Shown in pieces: positions 25,414 to 33,909 of a stretch of 64,000 bases of DNA (position 1 is its first letter; the number at the start of each line of letters is the position of its first letter). The stretch lies in assembly GCF_016863295.1 (NCBI RefSeq), contig NZ_BOOP01000006.1:62001-126000 (forward strand). Direction: 5' to 3'. A program made the translations under genes and the position numbers. Source of the stretch: Planotetraspora phitsanulokensis. Its GTDB lineage: Bacteria > Actinomycetota > Actinomycetes > Streptosporangiales > Streptosporangiaceae. Under the pieces are notes generated by a model. That model was given only the letters and a program-made list of their open reading frames with translations. It did no database searches and was not told the DNA's origin.

Positions 25414-26616
25414 ATGGAGAACGGCAACGACATCCGCCCCAATGCCCGCCCCTCCCAGGACGGCGCCCAGCGGGAACCCGCCCCTGCCCGCACGGTGACG
25501 AGGACCGGGCACCCGGCGGGAGCACCCGTGTTGAGCCGCCGCGCACTCAGCCGGGCCACGCTCGAGCGCCAGCTCCTGCTGCGCCGCCACGACATGACGG
25601 CACACGAGGCGATCGAGCACCTCGTGGGCCTGCAGGCGCAGACCCCGCACACCTGGTACGTCGGCCTGTGGGCCCGGCTGTCCGCCTTCGATCCGCGCGA
25701 GGCCGCCGACCTGCTGACGAACAGGGGGGCCGTCCGGATCGCGCTCATGCGCTCGACGATCCATCTGATGACGGCGCCGGACGCCCTCGCCCTGCGTGGA
25801 CTGATCCAGCCGACGATCGAGCGCAGCACGAGATCCGTCTTCGGAAAGGGCGTCGCGGGGATCGACCCGGACGAGCTCGCCCGTGCGGGCAGGGCGGCGG
25901 TCGAGGACAGGCCGCTGACCTTCAGCGAGCTCGGCCGGGTCCTCGGCGAGCGGTGGCCGGGCCGCGACCAGGCGGCCCTCGCCCAGACCGTGCGGGCCGC
26001 CCTGCCGCTGGTCCAGGTGCCGCCGCGCGGAGTCTGGGGCGCGAGCGGCCTGGCCAGGCACACCACGGCCGAGGCCTGGCTCGGCCGGCCGCTGCGCGCG
26101 GACTACCCGGTCGGGGAGATGGTCCTGCGCTACCTCGCGGCGTTCGGCCCCGCCACCGTGCGGGACGTGCAGATGTGGTCGGGTCTCACCCGGCTGACCG
26201 AGGTCCTCGAGCGGCTGCGGCCCCGCCTGCTGTCCTTCCGCGACGAGAACGGCGCCGAACTGTTCGACCTGCCGGACGCGCCGCGGCCGGACCCGGAGAC
26301 CCCCGCGCCGGCCCGGTTCCTGTACGACTTCGACAATCTCCTGCTCTCGCACGCCGACAGGTCGCGGGTGGTGACCGACGCCTACCGGCGGCAGGACTTC
26401 GACCCCCACGGGCCCGTGCCCCGCCTCATCCTGCTCGACGGATTCACCGCGGGGACGTGGACGTTCGCCGAGGAGCGCGGGAAGGCGACACTGGTGATCC
26501 GCCCGTTCGCGAAGATCTCGGGCGAGGACGCCGACGCGCTGGCCGCCGAGGGCGCGGCGCTCGCCGCGTTCCTCGCCCCCAAGGCGGATGTCCGGGACGT
26601 CCAGTTCGCCTCGTGA
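25414..26616 (+). CDS. winged-helix AlkZ-like DNA glycosylase (HTH_42 family)
   Basis: 400 residues in tandem winged-helix domains of the HTH_42/AlkZ-like family. The signature HLVGLQAQTPHTWYVGLWARL holds Gln74-x-Gln76, the QxQ catalytic motif of AlkZ-type interstrand-crosslink glycosylases (YcaQ/AlkX types have QxD). Later family motifs include LMRSTIHLMTAPDALALRGLIQP and the C-terminal beta-barrel LDGFTAGTWTFAEE. It would unhook alkylated or crosslinked bases in DNA. No ribosome site is visible before the ATG, so it may be leaderless. The ~35 N-terminal residues are disordered. The divergent WYL regulator may induce it on DNA damage. Confidence 0.8.
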   Translation: MENGNDIRPNARPSQDGAQREPAPARTVTRTGHPAGAPVLSRRALSRATLERQLLLRRHDMTAHEAIEHLVGLQAQTPHTWYVGLWARLSAFDPREAADLLTNRGAVRIALMRSTIHLMTAPDALALRGLIQPTIERSTRSVFGKGVAGIDPDELARAGRAAVEDRPLTFSELGRVLGERWPGRDQAALAQTVRAALPLVQVPPRGVWGASGLARHTTAEAWLGRPLRADYPVGEMVLRYLAAFGPATVRDVQMWSGLTRLTEVLERLRPRLLSFRDENGAELFDLPDAPRPDPETPAPARFLYDFDNLLLSHADRSRVVTDAYRRQDFDPHGPVPRLILLDGFTAGTWTFAEERGKATLVIRPFAKISGEDADALAAEGAALAAFLAPKADVRDVQFAS

Positions 26617-26663
26617 ACCAGGTCACGGCCGGCGCGGCCCGGGCGGCGCCGGCCCGCGCGGGC

Positions 26664-27563
26664 TCAGCCGAGGGCGACCGTCACCGGGAGGAACAACCGG
26701 TCGCGGTCGCCGGGAAGGTCCGCGCCCTGGATCATGACCGTGGTCGTGAAGGCCCGGGTGAGGCCGTGGTCCACAGCCCAGTCGATCAGCGCGGGCCACC
26801 GGTGCTCCACGTCGACGCGCAGCGGGCCCTCGGCCTCCGCGGCCAGGTCGGACAGCAGCGCCGCGGCCGTCTCCCCCTCACCGGCGATCAGGGGACCGAG
26901 GACGGTGACGCTCTCGTTGCGCCATGCCCCGCCGTACGCCGTGATGCCGGAGGGTCCGTCCACGACGCGCATCGACGTGCAGAACGCGGGCAGCCGCGTG
27001 ACCAGTTCGGTGCGCGGTACGCCGCATGCCTCGGCGTCCAGGGCGAGCACCGCGGGAAGGTCGGCCGCGGTCATCGGACGCGACACGGGCCGGGCCGGGT
27101 CCGAGGGCCGGGCACGGAACGGCCCGGTGTACGCGCTGGAGTGGCCGATGGCGCGAAAGCCCAGACGCTCGTAGAGCGGGCGCCCGTACTCGGTGGCCGT
27201 CAGCCAGACGCTGGCCGTGCCGCTCCGCTCGAGCGCGTGCGTCATCAGCCGCCTGCCGAGACCCTGGCGCTCGTGCCTGCGCGCGACGAGCATCATGCCG
27301 ATTCCGGCGACCCCTGTGCCGTACCGGGTCGACACCACCGTCCCGGCCAGCCCGCCGGCGGGGTCGTCGATGCCGTAGACCTCGCCGACGTCGAACAGAA
27401 GACGCCATTTGTGCTCTTCACGGGACCAGTCGCGGTCCTGGGCCAGCAGCATGCAGTCGGGGAGGTCGTCGAGGCCCAGCCGCCGGACTGGCATGTCCGG
27501 GGAAGGCGGCCTGACCTCGTTCGGGTCGATCGGTGAGTCGGTTTCCGGCACAGGCGGGGACAC
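26664..27563 (-). CDS. GNAT acetyltransferase with C-terminal second GNAT-like domain
   Basis: 299 residues. An N-terminal GNAT domain carries the acetyl-CoA motif RRHERQGLGRRLMTHAL (R/QxxGxG/A) near residue 97. A C-terminal half starting around AADLPAVLALDAEACG is of the YitH type. The substrate is unknown. The start at GTG 27563 is provisional; MPVRRLGLDD 69 bases further in is a plausible alternative because the first 23 residues look unstructured. Confidence 0.8.
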   Translation of the reverse strand: MSPPVPETDSPIDPNEVRPPSPDMPVRRLGLDDLPDCMLLAQDRDWSREEHKWRLLFDVGEVYGIDDPAGGLAGTVVSTRYGTGVAGIGMMLVARRHERQGLGRRLMTHALERSGTASVWLTATEYGRPLYERLGFRAIGHSSAYTGPFRARPSDPARPVSRPMTAADLPAVLALDAEACGVPRTELVTRLPAFCTSMRVVDGPSGITAYGGAWRNESVTVLGPLIAGEGETAAALLSDLAAEAEGPLRVDVEHRWPALIDWAVDHGLTRAFTTTVMIQGADLPGDRDRLFLPVTVALG

Positions 27564-27594
27564 TAGCGATTCGCCCTACGGCACGTCGACCGAT

Positions 27595-28287
27595 TTAGCC
27601 CGCCGCGTCCTGCTCGTCGAGGAGGCCGGCGTCGTGGACGAGCAGCGCGATCTGCACCCGGTTGTTGAGGCCGAGTTTGGTGAGGATGCTCGACACGTGC
27701 GTCTTGACCGTGGGGACGCCGAGGTAGAGGACGGCGGCGATCTGCGCGTTCGACCTGCCTTCTCCGACCGCCACGGCCACCTCGCGTTCACGGTCGTTGA
27801 GAAGCGCGAGGCGCCGCCCGGCGTCGGCGCGGCGCCGGTCCTGGCCGGAGTGGGCGACCCGGGCGATGAGGCGCCGGGTGACCGCCGGGGAGAGCACGGG
27901 GTGCCCCTTGGCGACCTGGCGCACCGCGGCCACGATCTCGTCGGGCGGGGTGTCCTTGAGGAGGAAGCCGGCGGCGCCCGCGCGCAGGGCGCGCAGGACG
28001 TGCTCGTCGGCGTCGAAGGTGGTCAGGACGATGACCTCCGGCGCCCGCGGGCGGGCGCGCAGGGCCTCGGTGGCGGACAGCCCGTCCATCGCGGGCATCC
28101 GGATGTCCATCAGCACCACGTCGGGATCGTGCAGATCGATGAGGGACAGGGCTTCCGCGCCGTCACCGGCTTCGGCGACCACGCGGACGTCGGGCGCGCC
28201 GCCGAGCATCATCGTCAGGCCGGCACGCACCAGGGGGTCGTCGTCGACGATGAGCACGCCCACGGGGAGGGAGTCCGAGGTGGTCAT
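27595..28287 (-). CDS. NarL/FixJ-family response regulator
   Basis: 230 residues. The receiver domain has the acidic pocket VDDDP, phospho-acceptor Asp61 in VVLMDIRMPAMDG, and T/K in VLTTFDADE and GFLLKDTPP. A LuxR-type HTH follows (LNDREREVAVAVGEGRSNAQIAAVL, VPTVKTHVSSILTKLGLNNRVQ). It overlaps the histidine kinase gene by 4 bp and is its partner. Confidence 0.93.
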   Translation of the reverse strand: MTTSDSLPVGVLIVDDDPLVRAGLTMMLGGAPDVRVVAEAGDGAEALSLIDLHDPDVVLMDIRMPAMDGLSATEALRARPRAPEVIVLTTFDADEHVLRALRAGAAGFLLKDTPPDEIVAAVRQVAKGHPVLSPAVTRRLIARVAHSGQDRRRADAGRRLALLNDREREVAVAVGEGRSNAQIAAVLYLGVPTVKTHVSSILTKLGLNNRVQIALLVHDAGLLDEQDAAG

Positions 28288-29540
28288 GTCGGCCAGGGTA
28301 ACCATGCCGTGAGCCGCCAGCCGCCTTCCTCGGTCGGGCCGTGCTCCAGCCTCCCGCCCGCGAGCGCGACGCGTTCGGCCAGGCCGAGGAGTCCCTGCCC
28401 TGGGACCTTCCGCGCGAGGCCCCCCGGTGCGGCGCCCAACGTTGGGGCCGGTGGGGAGCCCGGTGGGAAGCCTGGCGGGGAGCCCGGTGCGCTGACCGGT
28501 CCGGGGACCGGCTCGGCGTTCGGGGCGGCGTTCGGGGCGGCGTTCGGGGCGGTGTTGCCCACCTCGACCGTCAGTCCCTGTCCGGGCGCCCCCACCGCCA
28601 GCAGCCGCACGTCGGCCCCCGCGGCGTGCTTCCTGGCGTTGGTCAGGCCTTCCTGGACGACGCGGTACGCCGTGCGGCCCATGCCGTCGGGAACCGGGTC
28701 GCCGACCTCCTGGCACAGGTCGACCCGCATTCCCGCCTCGACCGACTCGGCGACGAGTTGGTGGACGTCCGCGAAGGTCGGCTGCGGCAACTCGCCGACC
28801 GGGGCGCGGAGCACGCCGATGACCTCGCGCAGGTCCTGCAGCGCCTGGTGGGCGCTCTCTCTGATGACCTTGGCGGCGCGCGCGACGTCCTCGGGCGGGG
28901 CGTCGGGGCGGTACTCCAGCGCGCCGGCGTGGACGCTGAGCAGCGACAGCCTGTGGCCGAGCACGTCGTGCATCTCCCTGGCGATGGCCTCGCGCGTGCG
29001 CAGCTGGGCCTGCTCGGCCCGCAGGTGCGCCTCGGTCTCCGCGCGGGCCGCCCGGTCGCGTAGCGACATCACCAGTTCCCGCCGGTGGTGGATGAACAGG
29101 CCCCAGCCGACTGTGGCGCCCGTGATGGCGAGCCCGAGCAGCCAGATCAGGAGTCCGGGCGTGTCCGGCTCGGGGCGCACCTCGACGTAGACGACCGCGG
29201 CGACGAGGCTCAGCGCGAATACGATCCCCGTCGTCCGAGGCGGGCGGTGGACCGCGACGGTGAACAGGGCGACCAGCATCGCACCCGAAACCAACTCCGA
29301 GAACGTCGACAGGGCACTCAGCACCAGGCAGAGCTCGACCGGCCGGCTGCGCCTCAGCCACAGGGCGGCGCAGCCCAGCGTGGCGACGATCTGGTCGAGG
29401 CTGAAGACCCATGCCGGCTCCGGCAGCGGCGCCTGAACGCGCTCCGATGCCGTGAGCAGCCCGAAGGCGACCGCGAACAGGAACAGGCAGGTGTCCACGA
29501 TCCAGTCCCGGGTGCTGCGCCGGGTCGCCACGCCGTCCAT
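28284..29540 (-). CDS. sensor histidine kinase (HisKA_3) with repeat insertion
   Basis: 418 residues. Five or so membrane helices in the first 150 residues are followed by the HisKA_3 dimerisation helix with phospho-His191 in REMHDVLGHRLSLLSVHAGAL, and a HATPase with the N box near 301 (EGLTNARKHA) and the G box GQGLLGL at 381. Between them (about 329-378) lies a Pro/Ala/Gly-rich insert encoded in part by 12-bp tandem repeats. The insert replaces the ATP-lid strand region, usually short, so it may vary in length between strains. It partners the response regulator, overlapping by 4 bp. The signal is unknown. Confidence 0.9.
   Translation of the reverse strand: MDGVATRRSTRDWIVDTCLFLFAVAFGLLTASERVQAPLPEPAWVFSLDQIVATLGCAALWLRRSRPVELCLVLSALSTFSELVSGAMLVALFTVAVHRPPRTTGIVFALSLVAAVVYVEVRPEPDTPGLLIWLLGLAITGATVGWGLFIHHRRELVMSLRDRAARAETEAHLRAEQAQLRTREAIAREMHDVLGHRLSLLSVHAGALEYRPDAPPEDVARAAKVIRESAHQALQDLREVIGVLRAPVGELPQPTFADVHQLVAESVEAGMRVDLCQEVGDPVPDGMGRTAYRVVQEGLTNARKHAAGADVRLLAVGAPGQGLTVEVGNTAPNAAPNAAPNAEPVPGPVSAPGSPPGFPPGSPPAPTLGAAPGGLARKVPGQGLLGLAERVALAGGRLEHGPTEEGGWRLTAWLPWPT
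28515..28550. repeat. 12-bp tandem repeat, 3 copies, inside the histidine kinase
   Basis: Three exact copies of GGCGTTCGGGGC, encoding an N-A-A-P-like period on the minus strand. The adjoining 28407-28494 is also Gly/Pro-rich and repetitive, so slippage could change its length. Confidence 0.8.
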
Positions 29541-29716
29541 CGTTTCGAGGCTACCGACCGGACGGCGTCCGGCCAGGTGGCCGCGACGCGACGGTACCGA
29601 AGTCCGGACGGCCGCTACTTTGGTCGGTCCCGGCCCGCCGGGACGATACCCCGGACGGGCCGCGGAGGGCCTCATGGCCGTTCCGCGGCCGGCGCCGGCT
29701 CCCTAGCGTTCCGATC

Positions 29717-29947
29717 ATGCGCTCGACGATTCAGTTCATCGGGGTCTTCCTGGCCGTGCAGGGGGTCAGCGGAGCCATCGACCACCTGCTGGTTCAGCCG
29801 TTCTTCGGAATCGTGCTGAACTTCTTCAACCGCGTCGTCATCCCTCGTGTCGACGTCCTCGCCGAACACGCGCTGTTCGCGAACCTGACGCTGGCGCTCC
29901 TGGGCGTGATCGTGGTCATCGCCGCGGAGCCGCACAAGGGGTCATGA
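29717..29947 (+). CDS. small two-helix membrane protein (76 aa)
   Basis: Seventy-six residues: a first hydrophobic segment FIGVFLAVQGVSGAIDHLL, an amphipathic middle with FGIVLNFFNRVVIPRVDVLAEHALFAN, and a second helix LTLALLGVIVVIAAE with a basic tail. TAGCGT about 13 bases before the ATG could be a -10 box, making the mRNA leaderless or nearly so. It overlaps the end of the convergent marR gene by 6 bp. No known family. Confidence 0.6.
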   Translation: MRSTIQFIGVFLAVQGVSGAIDHLLVQPFFGIVLNFFNRVVIPRVDVLAEHALFANLTLALLGVIVVIAAEPHKGS

Positions 29948-30439
29948 CAACGCTTCGGCTCCGGTCCCGGTCAGGTTCTCCAGCATGCGCTGGAGCATGC
30001 CCGTGAGCTCCCGGACCTCCGTCTCGGAGAATCCCGCCAGCAGCCGCCCTGTGACACGCCCGAACACAGGGGCCAGACGGGGGACGATCGCGCGTCCCTC
30101 CTCGGTCACCTCGATGACGATGGAGCGCCGGTCGCCGGGATGCCTGCGCCGCCGTACCAGCCCCTTGTCCTCGAGGCGGTCCAGCAGTCTGGTCATGCCC
30201 GCCGTGTCGGTCCCGAGCTGAGGCGCGAGCTGGTTGGGGCTCGCCTCCTGCCGCGCGGCGTGCAGGAGCAGCGCGGCCTGCTGGGACGTGACGTCGAACG
30301 GGGCCAGCTGGCTCTCCACGGCGGTGCGCAGCTCGCGGCCGACCTGGTTGAGAAGCGAGCCGCCTCCCAGGACGAGCGCGATCGGGACGGCGCGGTTCTG
30401 ATCCTGGTACGGCCGGCTTCCGGCTGATGGGGATTCCAT
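29942..30439 (-). CDS. MarR-family transcriptional regulator
   Basis: 165 residues with the MarR winged helix: TSQQAALLLHAARQEASPNQLAPQLGTDTAGMTRLLDRLEDKGLVRRRRHPGDRRSIVIEVTEEG, including the DxRS wing. It is divergent from the FAD monooxygenase gene with a perfect palindrome between them, so it is the probable repressor of that gene. The ligand is unknown, likely an aromatic compound or antibiotic. Confidence 0.92.
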   Translation of the reverse strand: MESPSAGSRPYQDQNRAVPIALVLGGGSLLNQVGRELRTAVESQLAPFDVTSQQAALLLHAARQEASPNQLAPQLGTDTAGMTRLLDRLEDKGLVRRRRHPGDRRSIVIEVTEEGRAIVPRLAPVFGRVTGRLLAGFSETEVRELTGMLQRMLENLTGTGAEALS

Positions 30440-30466
30440 CGCGTCATGGTAGCTGGCACGACTGTT

Positions 30467-30480
30467 GCTGTCGCGACAGC
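30467..30480. promoter_or_regulatory. MarR operator palindrome
   Basis: GCTGTCGCGACAGC, a perfect 14-bp palindrome. TAGCT/AGCTA arms lie further out (30450-30454 and 30478-30482). It sits 28 bp from the marR start and 42 bp from the monooxygenase start. Confidence 0.65.
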
Positions 30481-30521
30481 TATCAGGCTACGGTGGGGCC
30501 GTTTCCCCGAAAGGACCCCGT

Positions 30522-31769
30522 ATGAACGAAGACCATTCGAACGGCCCGCACGTGCTCGTGATCGGCGGCGGCGTCGGCGGGCTCTGCCTCGCTCAGGGCC
30601 TGCGCAAGTCCGGCATCCGCGTCGACGTCTACGAGCGCGACCGGTCCGCCCGCTTCCGCGGCCAGGGCTGGCGCATCTCACTCAAGGAGGAGGGCACGTC
30701 CGCCCTCAGGAGTTGCCTGCCCGAGGACCTGTTCGAGCTCTGCGTCGCGACGGCCATCCTGCCGGCCACACGCATGGCGTTCCTCGACCACCTGCTGAAC
30801 CCCAAGTTCGAAAAGCCCGTCCCGCTGCTCCCCCACGACGTCTTCTTCGGAGTCAACCGGCTGACGCTGCGCGAGATCCTGCTGTCCGGCCTCGACGACG
30901 TACGGCACTTCGGCAAGACGTTCGTCCGGTACGACCATGCCGGCGACGGCCGGGTGCGTGCGCACTTCGCCGACGGGACCGTCGCGACCGGCGACCTGCT
31001 CGTCGGCGCCGACGGGACCAACTCGGCGGTCCGCCGCCAGCTGCTGCCCGCCGCCGAGGTCGACGACATCGGGAACTTCGTCTACGGCCGGACGCCGATC
31101 ACGCCCGGCATGCTCGACTGGCTCCCCGATGTCCTCGTCGACAGCTTCAACCGTCTCATCGCGCCCGGCGACGCGGCCATGTCCGTGGTCACCTGCAGGA
31201 CCAGGGAGCCCGTGCCTGAGGCCGTCGCGAGGCTCGCCCCCGGCGCGCGGCTGACGGACATGCCCGGCTACCTCGCCTGGATGGTCTCCAGTGACGAGCG
31301 GACCGGATGGGCGGCCGGGCCGTCGCTCACCGCCGAGCGCTTCCGGCAGTCCGACGGGGAGACCCTGCATCGACTGGCGCGTGAGACTGTCGCGGACTTC
31401 CACCCGCTGGCCCGGCGGATCCTCGACGAGGCCGACGTCCCCGCCACCTTCCCGGTCGGCCTGCGCAGCGCCCGGCCCGTCTCCCCGTGGCCGACGACGG
31501 ACGTCACCCTCCTCGGCGACGCCGTGCACACCATGTCGCCCGGGCGCGGGGAGGGGGCCAACACGACCCTTCGCCACGCCGAACTCCTGCGGCAGGCCCT
31601 GGTCGGCGTCGCGGCGAGGGGCGTGCCCCTGCTCGACGCCGTGGGACATTACGAGGCGGAGATGCTCCACCACGGCTTCCAGATGGTCTCCGCCTCGCTG
31701 GGCAACCCCCTCATGCCGCGCCCCTCCGTCACGAGTTCCCCGCGGCCAGGCCCGCGCGGCGCCGGATGA
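30522..31769 (+). CDS. FAD-dependent monooxygenase (PHBH/FAD_binding_3 type)
   Basis: 415 residues. It has the N-terminal dinucleotide motif VLVIGGGVGGLCLAQGL, a middle DG motif DLLVGADGTNSAVR near 165-178 and the C-terminal FAD motif TLLGDAVHTMSPGRGEGAN, all three group A flavoprotein monooxygenase fingerprints. It would hydroxylate an aromatic or polyketide substrate using NAD(P)H and O2. AAAGGA precedes ATG 30522. The adjacent divergent MarR regulator suggests a detoxification or resistance role, as for TetX-like or rifampicin monooxygenases; the substrate is not visible. Its 3' end overlaps the convergent next gene by 41 bp. Confidence 0.88.
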   Translation: MNEDHSNGPHVLVIGGGVGGLCLAQGLRKSGIRVDVYERDRSARFRGQGWRISLKEEGTSALRSCLPEDLFELCVATAILPATRMAFLDHLLNPKFEKPVPLLPHDVFFGVNRLTLREILLSGLDDVRHFGKTFVRYDHAGDGRVRAHFADGTVATGDLLVGADGTNSAVRRQLLPAAEVDDIGNFVYGRTPITPGMLDWLPDVLVDSFNRLIAPGDAAMSVVTCRTREPVPEAVARLAPGARLTDMPGYLAWMVSSDERTGWAAGPSLTAERFRQSDGETLHRLARETVADFHPLARRILDEADVPATFPVGLRSARPVSPWPTTDVTLLGDAVHTMSPGRGEGANTTLRHAELLRQALVGVAARGVPLLDAVGHYEAEMLHHGFQMVSASLGNPLMPRPSVTSSPRPGPRGAG

Positions 31770-32622
31770 CCTCGGCGACGGCCGCCCAGTCGAGGTCGGC
31801 GTCGCCGTGCGCGATCGCGTCCACGAAGGAGTCGCGCAGCACGCTCCCGAATGGAAGCGGCACATTGCTTCCCGCCCCGGCGCTGAGCGCGAGGGAGACG
31901 TCCTTGAGCCCGAGCGAGAGGCGGAACCCCGCGGGCTCGTAGCGCCGCTCGGCGACCATGGACCCGTAGCCGGAGTAGATCACGCCGGGGAAGATCGTGT
32001 TCGTCAGCAGGTCGACGAGCCCGGTCGACCTGATCCCCCTCGACTCCGCGAGGGCGCAGGCCTCGGCCACGGACTCGATCGCGCAGGCGATGAGGAAGTT
32101 GCCCGCGATCTTGACCAGGTTGGCCTGGTGAGGCGTGTCGCCCATGCGCCACGTGCGCTGGCCCATGGCCGCGAACAGCGGCTCCACATGGTCGATCAGC
32201 GCGCCGTCGCCCGCCGCGACGATGTTGAGCTTCCCGGCGGCCGCCACCTCGGACCGGCCCATCACCGGAGCCGACAGGTAGCCGACGCCGTGCTCGGCGT
32301 GGAGGGCGGCGGCGCGGTCGGCCAGTTCGACCGAGACCGTCGCCATGTTGACGTGGACGGTCGCCGCCGCCCCTTCCAGGAGGCGCGGATCCAGCAGGAC
32401 CGACTCGACGGCCGCGTCGTCGGACAGGATGGAGATCACGACGTCGTTGGCGAACACGGTCTCGAGACCGTCCGCCTCGGACGCCCCCAGCGCGACGAGT
32501 TCGGCGACCGGCCCCGGCGAACGGTTCCACACCTGTACGGCATGGCCCGCGCGGACCAGATTGGCCGCCATCCCCCGTCCCATGGCACCGAGCCCCACGA
32601 AGCCGACGTTCATCGCTGTCAT
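31729..32622 (-). CDS. NAD(P)-dependent beta-hydroxyacid dehydrogenase / imine reductase-like
   Basis: 297 residues from ATG 32622, which has GAGGGGG upstream. MNVGFVGLGAMGRGMAANLV is the Rossmann start, the substrate motif appears as YLSAPVMGRSEVAAAGKLNIV, and the catalytic-lysine region as NLVKIAGNFLIA. The family holds 3-hydroxyisobutyrate and tartronate-semialdehyde reductases; this one lies away from the oxalate genes and has no operator, so the substrate is open. The end lies within the convergent monooxygenase gene. Confidence 0.82.
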   Translation of the reverse strand: MTAMNVGFVGLGAMGRGMAANLVRAGHAVQVWNRSPGPVAELVALGASEADGLETVFANDVVISILSDDAAVESVLLDPRLLEGAAATVHVNMATVSVELADRAAALHAEHGVGYLSAPVMGRSEVAAAGKLNIVAAGDGALIDHVEPLFAAMGQRTWRMGDTPHQANLVKIAGNFLIACAIESVAEACALAESRGIRSTGLVDLLTNTIFPGVIYSGYGSMVAERRYEPAGFRLSLGLKDVSLALSAGAGSNVPLPFGSVLRDSFVDAIAHGDADLDWAAVAEVIRRRAGLAAGNS

Positions 32623-32752
32623 CGCTGGATCCCCCTCGATCTTCGAACTCGCGCGACGGTCGAGGCGCGCACGCCTCGGCTCGACAGGCTCTGGCGCTCG
32701 TCGTACCCGCACCCGCCCGGCCTGCACGCTAGCACCGCGAGGGCATCATGAT

Positions 32753-32773
32753 GGAACCGGCTATAGTGGTTCC
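32753..32773 (+). promoter_or_regulatory. promoter with overlapping inverted repeat before the CGNR gene
   Basis: GGAACC-N9-GGTTCC (32753-32758 and 32768-32773) encloses TATAGT (32762-32767), a good -10 box placed so that transcription would begin at or next to the GTG. That predicts a leaderless mRNA whose promoter is blocked by whatever binds the repeat, perhaps the encoded CGNR protein. Confidence 0.55.
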
Positions 32774-33358
32774 GTGGAGAGCGGCGACGGACCCCGGGAC
32801 GACGGTTTCAGGTTCGGCAACGGGCGGTTGTGCTTCACATTCACCGCGACGCTGGGCGACCGGGGCGCACCCGCTCCCCGTGAACGGCTCGCCGTCCCCG
32901 GCGACCTCTCGCGATGGTGCGTGGAGGCCGGGCTGCTCGACGAGGCTCCCCCGGCCGGTCCCGTCACGCTCACCGCGGCGCGCCGCCTGCGCGAGGCGAT
33001 CGACCGCGCGGCCGAGCGGGTGCGCACAGGGGGGTCCCCCGACCCACGGGACGCGGAGATCCTCAACGACTGGGCCGCCCGCCCGGCCCTCGCCCCCCGG
33101 CTCGACGAGGGCGGACGGCTCGGCTGGCACCAGGATGGGGCCCAGGTGCGGCACGTGCTCGCCCTCGTCGCCCGCGACGCGGTGGACGTCCTCACCGGGC
33201 CCGCGAGGTCACGACTTCGCCGCTGCGCCGACCCGGACTGCGAGGGCCTGTTCGTCGACGTCTCCCGGCCGGGAAACCGCCGCTGGTGCTCCATGAACAC
33301 CTGCGGCAACAAAGCCAAGAAGGCCGCCTACCGGCGGCGCCACCCGCAGTCCGGCTGA
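32774..33358 (+). CDS. CGNR zinc-finger protein (ABATE domain)
   Basis: 194 residues. An N-terminal ABATE-type stress domain begins FGNGRLCFTFTATLGDRG. At the C-terminus is the CGNR zinc finger: RCADPDCEGLFVDVSRPGNRRWCSMNTCGNKAKKAAYRRR, with four cysteines and the CGNK variant of CGNR. Members are probable transcription factors that respond to ligands or stress. The GTG at 32774 directly follows the promoter, so it is likely leaderless. Confidence 0.88.
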   Translation: MESGDGPRDDGFRFGNGRLCFTFTATLGDRGAPAPRERLAVPGDLSRWCVEAGLLDEAPPAGPVTLTAARRLREAIDRAAERVRTGGSPDPRDAEILNDWAARPALAPRLDEGGRLGWHQDGAQVRHVLALVARDAVDVLTGPARSRLRRCADPDCEGLFVDVSRPGNRRWCSMNTCGNKAKKAAYRRRHPQSG

Positions 33359-33360
33359 TC

Positions 33361-33789
33361 TCACGCTGTGGCGGCCGGGCCGCCTGACGAGCTCAGGACC
33401 TCCAGGTAGTGCGGGTTGTGCATGACACCCAGGACGTTCCCGAACGGATCGATCACCGAGGCGCCGATGAACCCGTCGCCGAAGTCCCGAGGGGGATGGT
33501 GCGGCTTCGCGCCCATGGAGGTCAGCCGATCGAGGGCGGCGTGCACATCGTCGACGTGCCAGTACACGATGGCGCCGGCCGGGCCCACCACGCCCTCGTC
33601 CACGCCGCCGAGGTCCGGCATGTACGTGCTGTCAATGATGCCGAGCTCATGCTGATAGTCGCCGATGCGGAACTCGACGTACGCCGGCCGCTGATAGTAC
33701 GGCTCCACGCCGAGCAACTCGGCGTACCACCGCTTCGCCGCCTCCAGGTCGGTCGACCGGTACGCGACCGTGGTCAGCCCTCGCAACAC
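33361..33789 (-). CDS. VOC-family (glyoxalase/dioxygenase-like) protein
   Basis: 142 residues, a double beta-alpha-beta-beta-beta VOC fold. It has TTVAYRSTDLEAAKRWYAELLGVEPYY in the first module and GASVIDPFGNVLGVMHNPHY in the second. Metal ligands such as HELGIID are plausible. The GTG at 33789 has AAGGGAG upstream. The role is unknown, possibly antibiotic sequestration or small-molecule conversion. It ends 3 bp from the convergent CGNR gene. Confidence 0.8.
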   Translation of the reverse strand: MLRGLTTVAYRSTDLEAAKRWYAELLGVEPYYQRPAYVEFRIGDYQHELGIIDSTYMPDLGGVDEGVVGPAGAIVYWHVDDVHAALDRLTSMGAKPHHPPRDFGDGFIGASVIDPFGNVLGVMHNPHYLEVLSSSGGPAATA

Positions 33790-33909
33790 GGTGTGCTCCC
33801 TTCGTCGCCGTTCGTCTCGTGCCCGCAACGCTAACCGGGACCACCGACAAATCCCGTGCCCCGGCCGCCTTCGAGTCGGCGTCTCGCCGCCTCGCGTCCG
33901 CGTGCTCGG

